From: Malachius bipustulatus | Taxonomy: Eukaryota > Arthropoda > Insecta > Coleoptera > Melyridae | Assembly (NCBI GenBank): GCA_910589415.1 | Contig: OU342632.1 | Coordinates: 41,591,341 to 41,655,340 of the forward strand | DNA: 64,000 bases | Direction: 5' to 3' | The notes under the pieces: model-generated | What the model saw: the letters and a program-made list of their open reading frames with translations, nothing else | What the model was told of the DNA's origin: nothing | Databases searched by the model: none | Shown here: positions 46,209 to 58,604 of the stretch, one piece after another | How positions within the stretch are numbered: the first letter of the stretch is position 1 | Layout: each line of letters starts with the position of its first letter | Position numbers and translations under genes: made by a program

Positions 46209-48340
46209 CATGCACCTAACATTTTGATATTAAGTTATCAACAATATCTTGAAAATAAATTAAATTAAAATTATTGTCTGGGTTGACTTAAATGTACTTG
46301 TTATTATTACCTACATAATCCAACAATGACAACAATCCACAAAGCCAATAAAACCGGCAAATTAGTGCAAATTTGAAAATATTTAGAATTTTCTTTCGGG
46401 TATTTCTACCTACATTATTATTAGAATGAAGTGTTTTAACTGAAAATAGGCTCTTGAAATACAAATTGTTATTGAAAAAATTTATTTCCTTTAAAAGTTT
46501 TTTCTAAATGGAATTTTCATGTTAAATTTCTATGACCCACTAACAAGTTACCAGTCTGTATAGCGAAAAAATGTAAATATTTCAGATGTATGCTACCAAA
46601 GAGAGCAAGATATGATCAAAATGAAAACTTACGTAGGAGGAAAGGAAACATTATATCTCCCATGGATCTGTGATATTTTCTTCTAACAAACTGTAAGAGT
46701 AATTCAATATATTATTATTATTATTATCTAGTATATAATATTATTACTATACCTTGTAACATAGGATATGTCGAATTCAATAAGTTTATAATCGAAACAA
46801 GTCTTGATAAATATTATAGTAAACAGACGGGAACCACCAACAATAAATCGTATGTATAACAGTAATAACTAGTATTTAGTAACCAGGATATAATAAATAT
46901 ATTATAAATTCAGGAAAAATTGAAGATTCATATATCTATTTATCACAGATTACTCAATTCTAAAGTGATGCTATTGAATTGTGATTGGATACGTGCATCA
47001 ACTTCGAGAGGAAACTTCAAAGGAAAGTTTAGTAGATGCTTGAGAATTTAATTAAAGTCACATTTAGGCATATACCTACGCCACGTATATTAATTTCGCT
47101 TCTACGTTTACGTATATCTATTTCCTGTATATTACGTCTATATACTCAGGTAATATGATATGTACAATGAATACATACGTTAGGTATATAAGGTACGTAT
47201 TTTGATTAGGTATGGGTTTATTATCATAAATTAACTACAAAATTTAATAAAAATAAAAAATTATTTGAGTGATGTTATACGAGTATTACCTACCCCCGAA
47301 AATATATCAAATTATTAACTTATTGTCATATTTGTGCTGATAAATTGTTTTTTCAATATAAATAAATGGTCATTTTGTCATAGATTTGTAAAATTATTGT
47401 CAATTTTCTACAATGAACATCACGTCATGTTAATATTTTTTATTTCTATAATAATTTCAATCTAATGGTCCATAGTTAGTTGTATTAAAAACTTAATCAG
47501 CCTTCATAGTAGAATTGTAAGTTCTAAGAACGTGATGTCTACTTAGATCAGAAGATTATAAATATTTTCTAATAAAAAATTATATTATATGTTCCTTATA
47601 ATTGTTTTTTTTATTCTTCTAATTAATGTTTGGTCAAATATGCATCTCAACTCGTAAGTTTAAGAAAAGTTCCACTGCTTAGGTAAATATCTTAAAATAT
47701 GTTAAAACGACATAACTCCTTAATAAAATAACTCTTCACACTTTAACATAATTACTAAAACAATAAATATTACTAGAAACGCCACAAGAATAAATAAAAT
47801 AAACAAAAACACAACATTACAAATTTCATACTTTTCTTAAATTGAGCCTAGAGAATCCTCTTTATGGAGACAACAATAACGTATAAAAATTTTGAGCATA
47901 AACAAGAAATATTTTAAACTCAACAAGACACCTAATAACAGAAACTGACTTATTCAACCTACTCAATAATTTATTTACGTTCATGGAATTGTATAGTTTT
48001 GAGTAAAAAATTAAATATAAACCAAAATAAAAATCTTGGATAAGATCGTAGATCGTTCATTACCAATTTAGTATAAGCCACAAGACGTGCCTTATGATAA
48101 TATTATGTAATGCTGAAGCGGAACAAACTCATTCAGTTCAAAACCCAAAAAAGGAGTTTATGTTTTAACACTCCCTGTAATAACCAATAAAAAATAATGA
48201 AGATGCAGAACTAATTTCAATGAAAGGAACAACTTAACATCACTAACAGTTTAGAGAGGTCCAGCTCCTTACGGTGAATCGTCACTACTGGCACAGGCCT
48301 GGACCTGGTTCAAGCCTCCGTCTGGACTCCCAGCCTGATC
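46209..48340. other. Intergenic region and 3' UTR of the transporter
   Basis: Very AT-rich, with a TAT microsatellite at ~46708-46726. The part next to 48340 is the 3' UTR of the minus-strand transporter. No other gene is seen. Confidence 0.4.
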
Positions 48341-48491
48341 TCAAGTATCCTTGGAGAGATCCTGCAACTCATGGTGCTCCGCTATCTTGTCATGGTCGGG
48401 TAAAGCACCCAGTTCTCCCATGCTCAACAAATCCACCAGTCGAGCCCCTAGGCAGTCGCACATCACGTTTACTGTCGTCCTGAACCTGTCA
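48341..48491 (-). CDS. Eaat: EAAT last exon: TM8 and C-tail
   Basis: [20 protein letters not shown], then a ~30-residue tail ending in TGA at 48341-48343. Relatives usually read VLGDSLGAGIV here, so the Cys and Arg residues are unusual. Confidence 0.9.
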
Positions 48492-51400
48492 CTGGAAAAG
48501 CGATTTTCTACTTTACTTAATTACTTTAAGTATGTTTAATTAGTTATCCGAAACTTTTGATTGAACTGGAAACAACAACGTTGCTGAAATGAGGGTTCAA
48601 GTTTAAGAATTAAATCTGTATCAAATTAAAACTGTATACGTAAATTTTGAATACAAGAGTTTTATAATTGACACCCTGTAGGTACTAGCTTTGCATTTTT
48701 CTAGTTTCCCGCATTCTTTTTTATAGAAATAAGATGTGGAGGGGAAATTGTAACTGCTCGATGCACTTATTTTTTTTAAATTTAAAATTGGAGTCAAGCC
48801 TAACATATTTAAGACTTCAAACACAGATTTTACATAGAAATTTTGTATACAATTAACTTTCGCAAATATAACAGAAAGAATAACAGAAAATCTTAAATTA
48901 AATGGATTGCAGATGTAGTTCACTCCCGGTTTAACTTGAAATGTAAATAAATATGGAAAATTCTTAAATTTATTTTGAACTATTCAGACTAGAATAGACC
49001 TAGAAGTTTAAAACAATGTCAATAATTATAATTATAAATACTTACAGTAACCAATCGACAGCAATAATATTGATAACTTCATTCGCTGGTAATCCGACGG
49101 TGTCCAGCACCATCACCATTGTTACAAGTCCGGCTTGAGGAATACCAGCAGCTCCAACACTAGCGGCTGTGGCTGTTAAACTGGAAGAAAAAATTCCAAA
49201 TTTGTTGTAGTACCTACCTACTTAAAGTAAAGTAGAAAAATAATTTTCAGTTAAAATCTACTCATATCTTAAAGTAAAGAGCATAGAGGTCTCAAAGGCC
49301 ATGCCCTTCTGAAATCACATAAAAGGCACTATCTAAAGCTCAACTTCGAATCCTCCAGACGCTAAGTAGTAATTATATCAGGCAAAGGGGGCGACGAACG
49401 TCACTTAGAAGAAAATCTGAAACATTCTCATTTTCCTCACGTTTCACATAGACACCTACTAAAACTAGATGTGTCTCTCTCTCTCAAGGAACGTCTCTTA
49501 TCAAAGAAAGATGTAATTTTCACTCACCAAATTCCTACTGTTTTTCCAATAGTGAGCTCAATCTGATTCATTTGCGCTATAAATATCGCAGCTACTGCTT
49601 CATAAAGGGCTGTTCCATCCATATTAATCGTAGCACCGACTGGTATGACGAATCGAGTAACTCTTGGATCTAATCCCATTCTATCCAGCGTCTGGATTGT
49701 TATAGGCATTGTGGCCGAACTAAAAAAATCTCAAAATATTTCAAAATATAAAAATGTATGGAGTTTGTATAGCGAGCTGATTTCTCCACTTTATTTTTTA
49801 TATTACTTTTCTACGCTTGTGACTCAAATCTAATTTTTTTATTTAAAATTTACCTTTTTAAAATTCATTACATAAATTTTTATCATAACATATAATAGTT
49901 AATCATGAATTAAAAAAAAAAGTGAGACCTGACCTTGATGCTGTTCCAAACGCAGTTGCTAAGACTTGACTAAGTTTTCCGATAACTTTAAAAGGTAGCG
50001 TCCTGGTGGCTATGAAGTAAATAACGGAGATGGTACCGAAACCATGAAGTACCAGGCCGAGTAGCACGGTTGCAAAATATAATCCGAGCCGTCCTACCAG
50101 TTCCGCAAAACTATCAATCTCCAACACTTTTGCTGAGACAAGGAAGAAAACACCCATCGGGGATATCCTAGAAAAATATTGCGATTAATTAAATGTGCGC
50201 ATTTATCGAACAAAATAATAACTGAAATGTGAGGTTGTTGCTGAAAGAATCTTGCAGTCATTTATTTTCTCTGTGCTTATTGAAGTTGCATATTAAATTT
50301 TACACAAAGCATAGTATACCTACATAGGTAGGTATTCAAAATGAAACTTTATCAAACTAATAAATGTTCGCATTTTGCAGCTTCAATAACGATGTAAATA
50401 TTTGCTTTTAAACATCAATACCCTACTCTCCGAGTTCGAGTCTATACTCTATACATTGTGAATATTAGAGTGTCTCTGTGAGTATCTCTAGAAGCTTTGT
50501 GAGTTCTCCTGAAATAGGTCGGCGTTTCTCTCTTTGGAGCCCTCTCCAAACATCATGTTTGTGGAACATACGTTTTAATATGGAAAAATACGAAAACAAC
50601 AAAAACTAATAGACATCAAACGAACCTGCTTCTGACGGTTCGTAGATTATGTACATAAAGTTACTTACCAAATTACCCAACTAGTTATATTCATCATTGC
50701 TTCGCTCAAAGTGTCAAAAAAATCAATAAGAGCTTTTGCTTTGTCGCCCATCTGACCCAAACTGATGCCAAATACTATGCTGAAAACGACCAAACCTAAC
50801 ACATTAGTTGATCCTTCGTATGATTCCTTGAAAGCCCATTCTTCTAAGCCTAAAGATGCTGGAAAAACATGAATATGATATTTTTTAAATTAATTAATAT
50901 TTCATACAAGTTACATGTAGTTATACTCTCACTATATAATAATTTAATCAAAAGTGTAGATAATTTGAGATTTAATAATAACAGCTGCGATTGCTACAAA
51001 AATGTACAGGCCTTAATAAGGTTGAAGCTGAGAATGTGAAATTAAATTTTCTGTCGCTCCTAGACTTTTCTTCTTTTTTTGTGTTAATATATTACTTTTC
51101 TTAAATGCAATCTAGTTACACATCTTTTGTCTGAAGTCTGGAACATTTAAAGATATCAAATAGAAAGCTACATCAAAATCTGCAATATATTAAGCAATTT
51201 GTACCTCATTCGTCTGCCTTGGATATTGAAAGGTTTTGTTTCAGCTACTTGGTTTCTTATCAAAAGTGATATAAACATTACCTACCTAATATCGTTGAAA
51301 TTTATTTTGGAAAATGTCAATTTTTTACCAACAGTTGAAAGTGTACTGACACACGTTAATGGGAAATTTTTTCCTTAAAATGAGCCAAAGAATCATCCCT

Positions 51401-54400
51401 AAGAATTTTCTCGCTTATTTAGGATAACCAGTGAATAACTTCTACCAGTTTGGTGCCTTCAGATCAGCTTCAAGATAACTAGAAGAAAATCGTGACTCGT
51501 TTCATAAATCAATTGAATGACGATGAACTCCAACATGGGTTTTTTCAGCTATAGGCAGAGGTGCTAATTCAAAAAATCAAAAAAGGTGTCTTATAACGAA
51601 TTTCGATTTATTTCGAATTTGATTTAAACGAATTTAATTTATTGGTACTAATTTGATCAACAGTAAAACTAACATGACAGAAATCACCAGATCTTCCAAA
51701 TTAGCGACCTTCAAATTCTTTCAGTTCACCTTATACATCTAGAACCAACTACATGTGAACAAACTAAAAAACCTTAATGACGCCTATAACAATAGAATAA
51801 CCCAAGGATGCAAAAATATACATAGAACATAAATGTCTCAAAACTTTTTTCAATTGCTTAAAGAAGAGTTAATTGCTAGACTTAACGACATTGCTCACAA
51901 CCCTGCTGTCAGTAGAATTGATATTTTTCAATTCTGTGAAGGAATGAAAAAATATAAAGCAGTAAAATTTTGAAGAAACTTTGTTAGTGTTTTTTTTTTT
52001 AATGTGATAGACTTTGATTTCTTTGATTTTTTTATACCGAATGACATAAAAAAAACATAAGACGGCCTTAAACCTAAGCAAAACAAAAGTTGACAATGAA
52101 AACATTACGATCTAGTCTGTTTTGGAAGTTTTTGAAATGTCAGGTGGGTAGCTGATGACGATTTATGTAAATCTACAAAAAAAAAATTATTTTTGAAAAT
52201 AAAAAATATGAGGCTGGAATAAAGAATCTCAGTTTTTCAGTTTTTTTTTTAAGTTTTTTCAGTATATTTCAGCGACGACTGAATTTATGGTAAATTTCTT
52301 TTCCGATTACAAATCAGCACAAAAATATGCAATTTTGTACCAATATAAAATAGTTGTATCTCTCACGATAGTTTAAATCCTGAGATCTCACACAGTACTT
52401 ACACTAAGTTTATTATTTTTTCCCTTTCCTTAGTCGCTTATACATACCTACTGGGGAAGAATTATTGCAACGCTGCTAGAGAACTAACTTTCGTAACTTA
52501 TATTTAGATCAGACTGTTTCTAAATCGCTTAAAATTATTATTTTGTTTTTTGTTTTTCGTCATCATACATTCCACAGCATGTTGCAGTAGTGTTAAGAGA
52601 ATTAATTACTTATACAGGTATATTCAATAATTTTTACTTTTGATTATTTTTATTGAACCTTGCTTCTTAATTGTTAAATGTTCTTCTTCGTTTTGGGTTT
52701 TAGGTTCTCGATAATAAAAGTATTATTTTTCAAAATTATTTTTATAAAAATGAAACGTTTCGAGACCGATTGGTCCCTTGTTCACTCATAAATTGTAAAA
52801 AATATGTAAAAACTTTAAAAATACTTTAAAAAATCATAATTATTATAATAAAATGTCGTAAATGGTGTGTTTTTTTTAATTTTAATTTTTATAAAAAATA
52901 AATTGATTTTTATTTTGAAAAATAATACTTTCATTATCGAGAACCTAAAACCCAAAACGAAGAAGAACATTTAACAATAATTTTTACAGTAGGTAGTAAA
53001 TAAACATAAATAAATTTTGCAAAGAAATTATCTTACCTGATTCATTTTCCGGTTTAATCAGTGACGTTTGGGACTGAAAAAATTAACACTACTTTTTAAT
53101 AAGCCAAACCTTCAGTTAACCAATGTAAAAAAATTTAAAAGGGAAAAAAGACAAAGGGAAAGGTGCTTCAAGGCAGGACTTTCAAGACAAGTTATCGTGA
53201 TCAATTTTGCCTTTCTAGATACAGGATGCTCATTTTATCTGAGAACATAGGAAAAAACTACGCATCAGATCTAAAAAGTGTGTTATAAAAGTTGTTTTTT
53301 CTGGAAGGGGTACATCTAATGATACCTTTTATAAATTTATTGTTTGGGATTTCGTTTCTTGGCTGAAATAAATTATTTGAAGAAAAAAAATTTTCTTGAA
53401 ACGTTTCGGGAGCGATCGGTAGGTATTAAACGAATATTATACATACGATATTATAGAATAGTATATGCAACAAACTCAATAAACAATAAAATAAATTTTA
53501 AAAAACCACGACAGGCACAACACACGACAAAAATGTCAAAATCAAAATAAAGTCAATTTCTTTTTCAAAAAATTTGGGATGTTTCATTGGTAAATGGACA
53601 AACTGTAACTGTGGGTAGAGGACACCGCGGTGGTTCTAAAAAACCCATGGTTACTGGGTCTCACGTCCTTAGTAACATAAATACAGGGTGTTTACAGAAC
53701 CCTAATATTTATTAATTATTTGTAACTCCGGACCTGGATTTTTCTTCCAGCTATTAATATGTCAAACGTTTGTGCAGTGAAATGGAAACTTTTAAACCAA
53801 ATTTCAAAAAATTATACAGAGTGGTTCGTTAGTTATGAACTTCGAAAGAAATTGGCGATATCCATAAAACACCTATGGATCTATGTTGCCAAGGACGTGA
53901 GACCCAGATTAACCATAGGTTTTTTAGAGCCACCTCGGTGTCCGCTATCCACGCATTCACGGTTTTTCCGTTTATAAATAATGAAACCCTCTGTATCCCA
54001 CAATGAAATCTCAAACAACAAGTAAACAACTTCAAGGAAGTAGGAAAACTTGTAGGAAATTGTTCCCCCCTTCCCCCACTAGGTGGAGTGTGGGGTGGGG
54101 GTAAATTTGAAATTTTAGTTAGGAGCCGTGACTTTTCATTGCAGATTCGGGTTTTACGATCAAAAATACGAATGATTTGTCTGGAATATAATTTTTGATT
54201 CATGATAGATAGCGCTGTAATCCACGAACCTAATTTTTTTGATTTGTCGTAATACTGAAATTGAACCAAAAAGATCCATGAGTCGAGAAAAAATTTTAAG
54301 ACAAATCCTACGTATTTTTAGCCACAACTTCCGAATCTGCAATAAAAAATAAGGGTTCTTGACCAAAATTTCAAATTAAGATCCCCCCTCCCCGGCTTCA

Positions 54401-57400
54401 CTTGCAATGAGGGGGAACGGGGCAGCAATTTTCTACGTGTTTTCACCCGTAAAATCCGGATCTGCAATTAAAAATGTGAATTCTCAGTTAAGATTGCAAA
54501 GTTCCTGCCCTCCATCTGGGGGAGGAGGGGTAGGTTAGTCGAGTTTGGTGTCATTGGTGGTCCCCCTTCTAGTAAAACAACTTTTATTGCCCACTTTTTT
54601 TGATCCGATGTAAAGATGTTTTCAGATAAAATGAGCACCTGTATAAATAGATACAGCATCGCCGCTTTCAAGGCTACGAACGGTCGTAGGATAATGCATG
54701 AAAAACCAGAAATTTGCTGATTTCTGCAAATTTCTTGTGTATTCCTACGATCACTTTTTTAAAAGGGGTGACCCTTTAGATATAAATGCAATTAGATACG
54801 TAATGTGACGCTCTACGAATAGATAAGTTCTTGGAAAGTAAATTTAATCAGAAGCACGCAAAGCTCTGACCGCGTATACTTATTTATAAATTTTTAAAAC
54901 CAATTTTGGAGAAAGTGGACAATGTTTAACGAACTTCTGTAATTTTTTCAAAGTTTTTGTAAAATTTAAAATTATTATTGTTATTAACACACTTGACATT
55001 TCGCAATTTATTTTTACCATATAATCTGACAGTATATTTTTAGTGTTCTTTTTAAAAGTTGAAAGTTGTAAAGACAAGTCAGAAATATGATGCACTTGAG
55101 TGATAATTGAACACACCTTCACACCTTCTCAACCAAAAAAGATGGTTGAGAAGAGATCGGCGAAGTGATTTCATTTACATATTTATCTTTGGAGAAAGTG
55201 TGTAATTGGTGTAATTTTATTTAGTAGTAAGTTTTTTTTTGGAAAAAGATTTGATTGTGAAATTATTCTATTCAACTGATTCTACTAATTTTATTATATG
55301 ATACGTTTTACTAATTCTACTTCACACCGCAACTTGTTGGGTCATTTTTTGTAAGTAATTTGTGTGGAAGATTTTAAATAAAAAATGAATTTCTCCTTGT
55401 TCAAAATGTAGTTTCGGAAATCGTGCCGACGTGTATATTTGAAGCTTCGCCACTTGTGAAGCACATATACCTACCGACCTACCAAAATAAATATAAAATC
55501 AGAACAGGATCCCTCCAAGAAACATAACTAAAGGGCTAGAAATTTCAGGGGGCCATTTTGTTAATATTTCGAGCACCCGAAAGAGGTAGAGGTCAAATTT
55601 TAGTTGTAAATACTGAAATTGTCGGATCGTCTGATACAGTGGTTAAGAAGAGATCGAGAATGTTTGTATAAGATATGTGACTAGAGTTGTTTGGAATCCT
55701 TACGGTAAGGGGACAGAGTTGTTTACTCTGGGAAAAAATGTTTGTGTCTGTCACATAGTATTTTTCTTGGAGATAAACGGGTTCATCTACTTGAAATTTG
55801 ACTTTACTGAGAGTTGATCAGGTTTAGCTGAAGTATTCGATATTTGCTTGGAATAAATCAAAGAGTGACTGAGATTATTACGTATAAGAATAAATGATTG
55901 GCCTCTCGCTTTAAAACTGTTGAGTAAAAATGTGTGGTATAAAAGAGGGGTACAAAAATATATTGCGGATCTAAAATGATTCAAGTATCAGATTCCATAA
56001 TATGAGCTGAAGTACCACCAAATATTACAAAATTTATTCTCATTGTTAATACCATTGTGATTCTATTTTTTTACTATTTTATTTTTTTTAACTATTTATA
56101 TTGTTTGATGTTTGACGTTTCATGTTTCATGTTTGTACAAAGTTCATTAATCTATACGTATTTCCATTTTAAAATGCTATTTTTAATTAAAATCAACTTC
56201 ATATAGCAATCCTAGAGGCCATAATTTCAATATTCCGCCCAGATCTATTTTATTAACGATATACATGTACGTAAGCTAATAGTGCCAAAGGCTTTAGAAT
56301 TTGAAATGACGGCACGGTATTTTCAATAATAGTCTCGATTCCTGCTATTTATTATCCTTTGGAGTTGGAGTTGATTATTGCGCTGCAGAGGACCTCTCCC
56401 GGTGTCGAGTTTTCAGAGATGCAGCGGCGGCAAATCATCAGATCGAACCGTTACCATGGCGACCTGACACAATCCGACGCGACAAAAGCTTTGTTTGGAC
56501 CACGTGTGTACGTTCCAGCCAAACTGGAAGCCTCCTCTTATCCAATATCCTTCCTTTGTTCGACTTTTAAATAAAATTAGTCGACGAAACGGCGTTTTAG
56601 GTGATAAACTAATTTAAATCAAGCATGTAGAGAAGTTAGGTATTTGATTCAAATAAGTCACCCAAAGCTCCGCTATAAAATTCTACTTTGATTTTTTTAT
56701 TATACTCTTATCTAAATTGGTCAATTTTTAAGTACTAAACGTCCAGGATAAATATAACAATTTACTTAACAACCATGATTTAGTTGCCTCTTCTGTTTAA
56801 GTCATTTTTAAATATTTATTATGACACTAAGTCCTGGTGGTCCTTGTGGTATCCTCTTTATAAAGTATTTCATGGGCGTTAAATGAGCAATATTAAAAAT
56901 ACGATTTCGCTAAAAGCTGTGAAAAGAGTTAAGATCGAGAAGAAGTCTCCAAGACCGAACGTTTAGGTAAAGAGAAATAAAATTAAAAGTAAATATTTTT
57001 ATTAGAAACGAAGGAAAATTTTATGACAATCCTGGAAAGCCTCACGTCCATCAATCAAGTATAAATAAAGCGGGATGTTTTACCGACACCCCATTTTGGC
57101 TTATTATCATAACTTTGGAATTATACTCCTCAAATACCTAAATTTAGAATTAAGTATCTTATAATGCGAGTAATAAAATTCAAGTCATATTATGATCTCG
57201 ATGCTAATAATGAACGTCTTTATCTGCTTCAGGACTAATTAGGCCGACCCTTTTCAATAAAACGATCATTCTGCAGAGCAAATGATGGAAAATAGTCTGA
57301 TATATCGAAAAATGGAAACTGCGATAATACCCGAGGCAGGTTTCACCCTGCAAGAAGTAAACAAGTTTTTGTTGAGTTATATTTCTGGAGCCTCTTTGAA

Positions 57401-58072
57401 TGTAAGAAATACTTCTAATAAGTGTCAGTCGTCGATAGTCCTTGAATTTCTGTTTTTCTCGTATTGAGTTCTTGTATTGAAGCCATCATTTCGTCAGGTA
57501 TTTTTTTCGTCAGACGTCAGGTAGGTTTATATTTTTTTTATAAAACGGTGAACGCTTTTAAAAAGTAAACTTTTTTGTCCTCATGTAAGTTTTACTTTTT
57601 CAATCAGTATTTTGAGCTTTCAGTTGTTGTTAATAAGATGAGATGCAAATTTTAATAACCAGCAGCAGCAAAAATTGTTCTATAATTAAATCCTAAATAT
57701 ATAACTATAAATATAACGAACTTACCAAGAACAAACTAAGCAATTTGACTAAATTTTTCATTCCCTTGAAAATCAAATTATATTCCCATTAAAACTTCAA
57801 ATATCTTTCCAGACTAATTTGTAATTCTGTCACTAAGTACGCGTTGCTTTTTCTTGACATTCAGCAATAAAATGATTATTCATTGCAGGTACAAGTGTTA
57901 CTAACCGTAAAGGCAATTTCATCCCCGAGGGATCTTGAAGTGCAAAATTCATAGATTTACTACACATAAGGAGAATAGGAAACAATTAGGAGAAAGCAAT
58001 AATAATGTTCATGGGGATGTTGTACTCACCTGAGCGATACAAGCCTGCACCAAATTAGGAGGGAAGAGATTT
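48341..58072 (-). CDS. Eaat: Glutamate/aspartate transporter (SLC1/EAAT), 3' seven exons
   Basis: Complement join of 58030..58072, 53037..53073, 50669..50858, 49934..50167, 49528..49719, 49046..49180 and 48341..48491, 982 nt, ~326 residues. All are GT-AG and phase-consistent; the true N-terminus (TM1-3) is missing. Family landmarks in order: [55 protein letters not shown] (serine-rich re-entrant loop HP1), [19 protein letters not shown] (TM7 NMDGT, sodium binding), [16 protein letters not shown] (HP2) and [17 protein letters not shown] (TM8). TM8 keeps the Asp, Asp, Arg, Asn and Asp positions that bind sodium and an acidic substrate. The protein is a plasma-membrane sodium-coupled glutamate/aspartate carrier, in insects mainly glial or neuronal. 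The C-tail is short (stop at 48341-48343). Confidence 0.92.
49046..49180 (-). CDS. Eaat: EAAT exon: HP2 and start of TM8
   Basis: [19 protein letters not shown], then [11 protein letters not shown] and IIAVDWLL. It ends in phase 2. Confidence 0.93.
49528..49719 (-). CDS. Eaat: EAAT exon: HP1 end and TM7
   Basis: SATMPITIQ, then [18 protein letters not shown] and [12 protein letters not shown]. It contains the NMDGT sodium-binding motif. Confidence 0.93.
49934..50167 (-). CDS. Eaat: EAAT exon: TM5-6 and start of HP1
   Basis: [18 protein letters not shown], then [17 protein letters not shown] and ATAFGTAS. The serine-rich HP1 motif is completed in the next exon. Confidence 0.92.
50669..50858 (-). 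CDS. Eaat: EAAT exon: TM4-5 region
   Basis: [19 protein letters not shown], then [19 protein letters not shown] and [13 protein letters not shown], standard SLC1 order. It ends in a TGG codon split by the intron. Confidence 0.9.
52670..52978. mobile_element. Short fold-back MITE in EAAT intron
   Basis: A 309-bp palindrome. ~66-bp arms start ATTGTTAAATGTTCTTCTTC and end GAAGAAGAACATTTAACAAT, with about one mismatch. It lies 58 bp downstream (in gene sense) of the 37-nt exon. No coding. Confidence 0.85.
53037..53073 (-). CDS. Eaat: EAAT exon, 37 nt
   Basis: Encodes [12 protein letters not shown] between a CAG acceptor and a GTAAGA donor. It is phase-compatible with both neighbours and fills the variable extracellular loop after the LVQA segment. 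Confidence 0.75.
53570..53994. mobile_element. Diverged MITE in EAAT intron, with a possible nested end
   Basis: GGACACCGCGGTGG...GGGTCTCACGTCCTT (53620-53670) pairs with AAGGACGTGAGACCC...CCACCTCGGTGTCC (53890-53942). The right end reads CCCTCTG followed by TA at 53995. A TACAGGGTGTTTACAGAAC motif near 53682 may be the end of a second element inside it. Confidence 0.65.
54055..54420. mobile_element. Diverged inverted-repeat element in EAAT intron
   Basis: CATTGCAGATTCGG...AAAAATACG..GATTTGTC (54138-54182) pairs with GACAAATCCTACGTATTTTT...CCGAATCTGCAATAAA (54300-54350). Outside these lie C-rich and G-rich flanks that also pair weakly. The boundaries are approximate. Confidence 0.55.
54421..58029. 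other. EAAT intron, nothing firm recognised
   Basis: AT-rich intronic DNA. A less AT-rich patch at 56375-56545 is open for ~70 codons on the plus strand but has no motif. Confidence 0.4.
58030..58072 (-). CDS. Eaat: EAAT exon, 43 nt (NLFPPNLVQ)
   Basis: AG acceptor at 58073-58074 and GTGAGT donor. It starts with one base finishing a split codon, then [14 protein letters not shown], a strong SLC1 signature. It is the most upstream exon I can find. Confidence 0.85.
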
Positions 58073-58604
58073 CTGAAAGCATAAATAACATCAATTGGTA
58101 CTGGGGAGAAGCTAGTCGGGCTATTTATAGAGATTCTACGTTTAGAAGTCTAGTCCCTAGATGTATGTAGTCTGCAGAATATTATACCGGGTGTCACGAA
58201 AGTACTGTATCTTTTGTATTCTACCATTTAAAATACTGGACCTACCTACCTTCTCTAAGAATTGTTATCTAAAAATAGGAATAGATTAAATCAATCATTA
58301 ATTAAGTGCTATGTGATTTATATTGGATAGATTGGTGTTTTTCTCATGATTGTGACTTACAAAAACACAAATGTACACAGTTGTGGCGTCAATTATGCTA
58401 TAAAGTACACACAGAGTGGCCATAAAGTTTATAAACCTGGATTTTCTTTTGCCTGGGCGAAACGCGTTATTAATTAATTATAAGACGAACTAATATAGCA
58501 TCAGATATTTTTTGCGTTACATATTTTTTTCTTGCAGATAATCGATTTATATGTCCACACTACAAAATAGTACAATTCAACATGTAGCTACGTAATATAC
58601 TACT

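Noticed and set aside
56359..56574. A gene in the EAAT intron
   Set aside because: Seventy-one codons, no motif, no splice partners; only slightly less AT-rich than its surroundings.
57890..57970. An alternative EAAT exon on the minus strand
   Set aside because: The ~40-codon open stretch lacks SLC1 motifs and lies between two exons that already join in phase.
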